Source: a virus. From it: a stretch of 41,346 nucleotides of DNA. The notes under the pieces are model-generated. The model was given only the letters and a program-made list of their open reading frames with translations, searched no databases and was not told where the DNA came from. Position 1 is the first letter of the stretch. Each line of letters begins with the position of its first letter. The stretch covers positions 1 to 41,346 of IMG/VR virus record IMGVR_UViG_3300030012_004032; one strand, written 5' to 3'. A program made the position numbers and the translations under genes. Shown here in pieces: positions 37,774-41,346 of the stretch.

Positions 37774-38091
37774 ATGAAGAGAGCAACAAAAAAAGAATTT
37801 GAATTTAGAGTAAGAAAAGTAGCTGGCTTAAAAGCTCGTAACGCTAGTCGTAGTGAAATTGTGGCATATGGTACAAGGGAATGGGGGGTGAAACCCAGAC
37901 AAGTAGATGAATATCTAAGAGAAGCAAACCAAATCATAGCAACAGATTGGGATATAGATAGAAGGCAATTTCAAGCAGAACTTTTATCACAATTAAGCAC
38001 ATTAGCTCAAGACGCTCGTAGAAATAATCAACCTCATGTTGCTTTAGGTTGTATAAATACAATGGCAAAGATTAGCCAAGTAATAAAATGA
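37774..38091 (+). CDS. terS: Terminase small subunit
   Basis: 105 aa. Basic N-terminal helix-turn-helix (RVRKVAGLKARNASRSEIVA then REWGVKPRQVDEYLREANQI), followed by an oligomerisation helix (ELLSQLSTLAQDARRNNQ). Located one base after the glycosyltransferase and overlapping the large subunit (ATGA). It should bind the packaging start. No cos-like site is evident beside it; the circular map suits headful packaging. Confidence 0.82.
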   Translation: MKRATKKEFEFRVRKVAGLKARNASRSEIVAYGTREWGVKPRQVDEYLREANQIIATDWDIDRRQFQAELLSQLSTLAQDARRNNQPHVALGCINTMAKISQVIK

Positions 38092-39428
38092 GTATATTAG
38101 ATATTCAAGAAGGCAGAATATTAGATAATTCAGCATCAAGTGATTTAAACACAGATGAGATATTAGAAGCAATAAAATTAGATTTACATAAAGGTCAGCT
38201 TGATTTTGTAAATGATGAAGACACAGAAATAATTGGACTATCAGCAGGATATGGTGCTGGGAAAACTAGAAGTCTTTGTGCTAAAGCTGTTCAATTAGCT
38301 ATAAGAAATCAAGGTTATACAGGAGCAGTAATGGAACCTACTGCTCCATTAATACGAGATATCTGGCAGAATGACTTTGAAACATTTCTTGAGTCTTACG
38401 GAATCCCATACACTTTAAGGCAGTCTCCACTTCCCGAATATTCTTTACATTTACCAGAGGGGGAAAGTAAGATTTTGTGTAGGTCGTTTGAGAACTGGTC
38501 AAGAATAATAGGTCTTAATTTGGCATGGGTACTGGCAGATGAGATTGATACAGTAGCACCTAGTATTGCAGATCGAGCATTTCCTCGTATTCTTGCAAGA
38601 TTGAGAAGTGGTAATCAGCGTCAGTTTGGAGTCGCTTCAACTCCAGAAGGTTTTCGCTGGATGTATAACACTTTCGCTAGTAATGATTCAAAAAATAAAA
38701 CTGACAGAAGATTAATAAAAATGAGAACTTATGACAACCCACACTTACCTGCAGACTTTATTTCAAGACTTGAAGATAATTATGAAGCAGGATTATTACA
38801 AGCTTATTTAAATGGAGAGTTCTGTAATATAACAACAGGTGTAGTCTACTCACGTTTTGATAGATCTACCCATGTCATTGAAGAAAAGCCAAATATTGAA
38901 AACGAACCACTGAGAATTGGAATTGATTTTAACATCGGAAATACAAATGCAGTAGTAGCAGTTGCTTTTGGTGATTCAATGACCGTCTTTGATGAAATTA
39001 CCGCTAGTTATGACACTGATAGCTTGGCCAAAGAAATCAAAATCAGATACCCATTTAATAAAATTTATGTCTATCCTGACGCTTCAGGCGGAAACAGAAG
39101 CACAAATGCTACGAAAACCGACATCCAAATTCTTGAAAGCTACGGATTTATCAATCAATCAGCATCTTCAAACCCACCTGTAAGAGATAGAGTTAATTCT
39201 GTTCAAAGATTATTTGAAGATGGTAAAGGTAAAACTAGATTAAAAATTCATTATTCTGCAAAAAAATTAATTGAGTGTTTAGAACTGCAAAGTTATACTG
39301 AAAAGGGAGAGCCAGATAAAGAAGCTGGTTATGATCATTTGGTAGATTCACTTGGTTATATCTGCTGGAGATTATTTAATCCTCTTCATCTAGGCGCTGG
39401 TCGAAAAACTGGGGTTAGACTTTATTGA
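38088..39428 (+). CDS. terL: Terminase large subunit
   Basis: 446 aa. ATPase: Walker A GYGAGKT (54-60), Walker B VLADE (148-152), coupling motif ASTPEG (183-188). RNase H-like nuclease: LRIGIDFNIG (Asp280), YVYPDASGG (Asp331) and AGYDHLVDSLGY (Asp416/Asp420). All catalytic residues are present. It pumps DNA into procapsids and cuts headful units, with TerS and the portal. Confidence 0.94.
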   Translation: MSILDIQEGRILDNSASSDLNTDEILEAIKLDLHKGQLDFVNDEDTEIIGLSAGYGAGKTRSLCAKAVQLAIRNQGYTGAVMEPTAPLIRDIWQNDFETFLESYGIPYTLRQSPLPEYSLHLPEGESKILCRSFENWSRIIGLNLAWVLADEIDTVAPSIADRAFPRILARLRSGNQRQFGVASTPEGFRWMYNTFASNDSKNKTDRRLIKMRTYDNPHLPADFISRLEDNYEAGLLQAYLNGEFCNITTGVVYSRFDRSTHVIEEKPNIENEPLRIGIDFNIGNTNAVVAVAFGDSMTVFDEITASYDTDSLAKEIKIRYPFNKIYVYPDASGGNRSTNATKTDIQILESYGFINQSASSNPPVRDRVNSVQRLFEDGKGKTRLKIHYSAKKLIECLELQSYTEKGEPDKEAGYDHLVDSLGYICWRLFNPLHLGAGRKTGVRLY

Positions 39429-39464
39429 ATTAAAGTTTATACTAATAACAATCAAAGGAAAAAA

Positions 39465-40904
39465 ATGTTCTCTGGCTATAACTACAGCACAAAAAGTTCA
39501 AAAAATAATAAAGCGACTGAAATTAATGATCCAAATAATGCTTGGTTCAATCAAGAACCTCACTGGGTTTTGATTGAAGATCTATTAGGTGGTAGTTACG
39601 AAATGAGGTCAAAACATAGACGCTATTTACCTCAAGAACCTAGAGAAATTGATGAAGCTTATGATAACAGATTAGCTCGTTCTGTTTGTCCTCCTTACTA
39701 TGTTCGACTTGAAAGAATGTTAGCTGGAATGCTTACAAGAAAACCTGTCAGATTAAATGACACTTCTGATAAGATTCAATTTCAGCTTTTTGATGTTGAC
39801 TTACAAGGGAACGATCTGAACGTCTGGACATACGAAACTGCCCGAAAAATGATTAGGTATGGGCACGTTGGAGTTCTAGTTGATGCACCGACACAAAGTC
39901 AAAGCGGTAGACCTTACTGGGTTTCTTACACACCTAGAGATATTTTAGGTTGGAGAACTGAATTAAAAGATGGCAAATTACAATTGTCCCAGTTACGTTT
40001 ATTAGAAAAAGTTTTTGAACCTGAAGGCTTATATGGGGAAAAAGTTGTAGAACAAGTCAGATTATTAACTCCGGGCACTTTTGAAATTCATAAAAGAAAT
40101 AAAAATAATCATTTTGAGAAAGTTGAAGAAGGTACTACTTCTTTTGATGAAATACCATTTTCTGTTGCATATTCAAACAGAATTAATTTATTAGAATCAA
40201 GACCTCCAATGTCTGATATTGCTGAATTAAATCTGAAAAGCTATCAAATGCTTTCAGATTTATACAATCAACTTCATATATCTGCTGTACCTATGCTTGC
40301 TTTTTATGGGTTTCCTCAGCAATCAGAAGAGATTTCAGCAGGACCGGGCGAAGCAATTGCTTTTCCTGCTGATGGAAGAGCAGAATATATTGAGCCAGAA
40401 GGTAAAAGTTATGCAGCACAGTTTCAAGCAATAGATAAAGTTGAAAGTCAAATAAATGAATTAGGTCTTGCAGCAGTATTAGGTCAAAAATTATCAGCAG
40501 AAACGGCTGAAAGTAAAAGAATTGATAGAAGTCAAGGTGACTCGACAATGATGGTTGTAGCACAACAGATGCAAGATATGATAGATAACTGTTTAACTTT
40601 TCACGGTAAATTTTTAAATGCAGAAGGCGGAACTTGTTTCGTAAATAGAGACTTCTTATCACAGCGTCTTGATCCTCAAGAAATTCAAGCTTTGGCACAA
40701 GTTAGAGCTATGAATGAAATTACTCAAAAAACTTTCTTAAATCGTTTAGATGAAGGGGAAATTCTTGGTGATGACTTTAACATTGAAGAAGAGATCGAAA
40801 GCACAGAAGCAGGAGGACTGACATCAATTGCTCCACCTAGAGCAAAAGCCGAAGCTGATGAACAATCAGAATCAGATGAACCTGAAGATGAGTCTGATGA
40901 ATAA
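39465..40904 (+). CDS. Portal protein (DUF4055-like)
   Basis: 479 aa. Pattern of the DUF4055 portal family: an N-terminal LLGGSYEMRSKHRRYLPQEP, ARSVCPPYYVRLERMLAGML, the wing with RYGHVGVLVDAPTQSQSGRP and YWVSYTPRDILGWR, and a clip/stem near AELNLKSYQMLSDLYNQLHI. The C terminus is acidic (EADEQSESDEPEDESDE). AAAGGA lies just before the ATG, with a TATACT-like box upstream. Forms the dodecameric DNA channel. The MuF gene follows with TAATG. Confidence 0.9.
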   Translation: MFSGYNYSTKSSKNNKATEINDPNNAWFNQEPHWVLIEDLLGGSYEMRSKHRRYLPQEPREIDEAYDNRLARSVCPPYYVRLERMLAGMLTRKPVRLNDTSDKIQFQLFDVDLQGNDLNVWTYETARKMIRYGHVGVLVDAPTQSQSGRPYWVSYTPRDILGWRTELKDGKLQLSQLRLLEKVFEPEGLYGEKVVEQVRLLTPGTFEIHKRNKNNHFEKVEEGTTSFDEIPFSVAYSNRINLLESRPPMSDIAELNLKSYQMLSDLYNQLHISAVPMLAFYGFPQQSEEISAGPGEAIAFPADGRAEYIEPEGKSYAAQFQAIDKVESQINELGLAAVLGQKLSAETAESKRIDRSQGDSTMMVVAQQMQDMIDNCLTFHGKFLNAEGGTCFVNRDFLSQRLDPQEIQALAQVRAMNEITQKTFLNRLDEGEILGDDFNIEEEIESTEAGGLTSIAPPRAKAEADEQSESDEPEDESDE

Positions 40905-41346
40905 TGGCTCCAAACGATCAAGCTATACCTGAAGCCTTATATAGAAACGCTATAAATCTTAATAGATATAGCAACAGTGTATCTAAAAGAATTATTACTG
41001 CTTACAATGACATAATTTTAGAAACGTCAGCACAACTTGCAGCTATAGATCCAGTAACGAGTCCGGGAACCACTTTGAGACTTCGAACAATACTCGCACA
41101 ACTAGAAGAAAGTTTGGGTACATGGGTTATTGATAGTAAAAATGTGACACAGCAGGAATTACAAGGCTTAGCAGTACTGCAAACTGAATTTATTCAAGAT
41201 CAATTAAGAAACTTATTACCTTCTGATGCTGCCAAAAATGCTGTAAGAACAGTTGAAATAAGTCCTCAGTTTGCTGAAGCTGTAGTTACAACTGATCCTA
41301 CAAGAGTAAATGTTTTTAACTTACCTCAAGATTTACAATCACAAAG
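40904..41346 (+). CDS. MuF/SPP1 gp7-like minor head protein, N-terminal part
   Basis: ATG 40904 overlaps the portal stop (TAATG). The product starts MAPNDQAIPEALYRNAINLN; 147 codons lie before the window end. It is helical, with the usual N-terminal helical region that contacts the portal. The frame continues at base 2 of the window and ends at 901 (full length about 414 aa), so the gene is complete on the circular genome. Confidence 0.88.
   Translation, partial: MAPNDQAIPEALYRNAINLNRYSNSVSKRIITAYNDIILETSAQLAAIDPVTSPGTTLRLRTILAQLEESLGTWVIDSKNVTQQELQGLAVLQTEFIQDQLRNLLPSDAAKNAVRTVEISPQFAEAVVTTDPTRVNVFNLPQDLQSQ
41248..41345. repeat. Right copy of the terminal overlap (circular junction)
   Basis: Identical to 1-98, same orientation. 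The reading frame of the minor head gene runs in phase from here into base 99 onward. Duplicate sequence; count once. Confidence 0.93.

Noticed and set aside
40291-40698. Open leftward frame of 135 codons inside the portal gene
   Set aside because: Antisense shadow with Leu/Phe-rich content and no start signal; the portal frame is clearly real.

Overview
The window is a circular, complete-looking genome of a tailed phage with a long non-contractile (lambda/HK97-like siphovirus) tail. The first 98 bases recur at the right end (41248-41345), so the unique length is about 41,247 bp, and one minor-head gene is cut by the linear break (40904 to the end, continuing at 1-901). The DNA is AT-rich. 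There is no integrase, rRNA, CRISPR array or recognisable tRNA. Tail-fibre modules, very small Lys-rich genes after the head protein, and a secreted/membrane gene cassette (21.6-23.8 kb) resemble those of marine cyanophages. A Prochlorococcus/Synechococcus-type host is therefore the best guess (inference); no psbA, hli or other photosynthesis gene is present to prove it.

Rightward late region (34.9 kb through the break to about 22.6 kb). Order: tandem ParB-like protein, radical SAM enzyme, two-aspartate glycosyltransferase, small and large terminase, portal, MuF-like minor head protein, five tiny basic genes, scaffold, major capsid, decoration-like protein, neck proteins, tail terminator, major tail protein, a tail chaperone pair joined by a probable -1 frameshift, tape measure, lambda M-L-K-I-J-like tip proteins, then about 7 kb of modular tail-fibre genes. 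It ends with a coiled-coil/zinc-finger frameshift gene, an outer-membrane-like beta-barrel and a membrane-anchored protein before a strong terminator.

Leftward region (34.8 to 22.7 kb). Small early genes lie in cassettes (34.8-27.3 kb), together with a DUF932 protein, a ribbon-helix-helix (RHH) regulator, a RepA-like ATPase, a PD-(D/E)XK nuclease, RusA, GalE, an ERF annealing protein, a second RHH protein and three secreted/membrane proteins. No DNA polymerase, primase or classical endolysin was recognised.

The most striking signal is a repeated palindrome, ATTGTA-W-TACAAT, in front of the leftward cassettes. In five places it occurs as a pair with centres 39-40 bp apart, including directly upstream of the RHH gene at 31.0-31.2 kb. 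This looks like an autoregulated phage regulon. Other notable points: a textbook A-AAA-AAG slippery site that would fuse a coiled coil to a zinc finger; a ParB/radical SAM/glycosyltransferase set (plus GalE) that could modify DNA; a plus-strand promoter-to-terminator unit of about 110 nt that looks like a small RNA; a tail-fibre chaperone-like gene split by an in-frame stop; and a small gene that seems frameshifted at its start.
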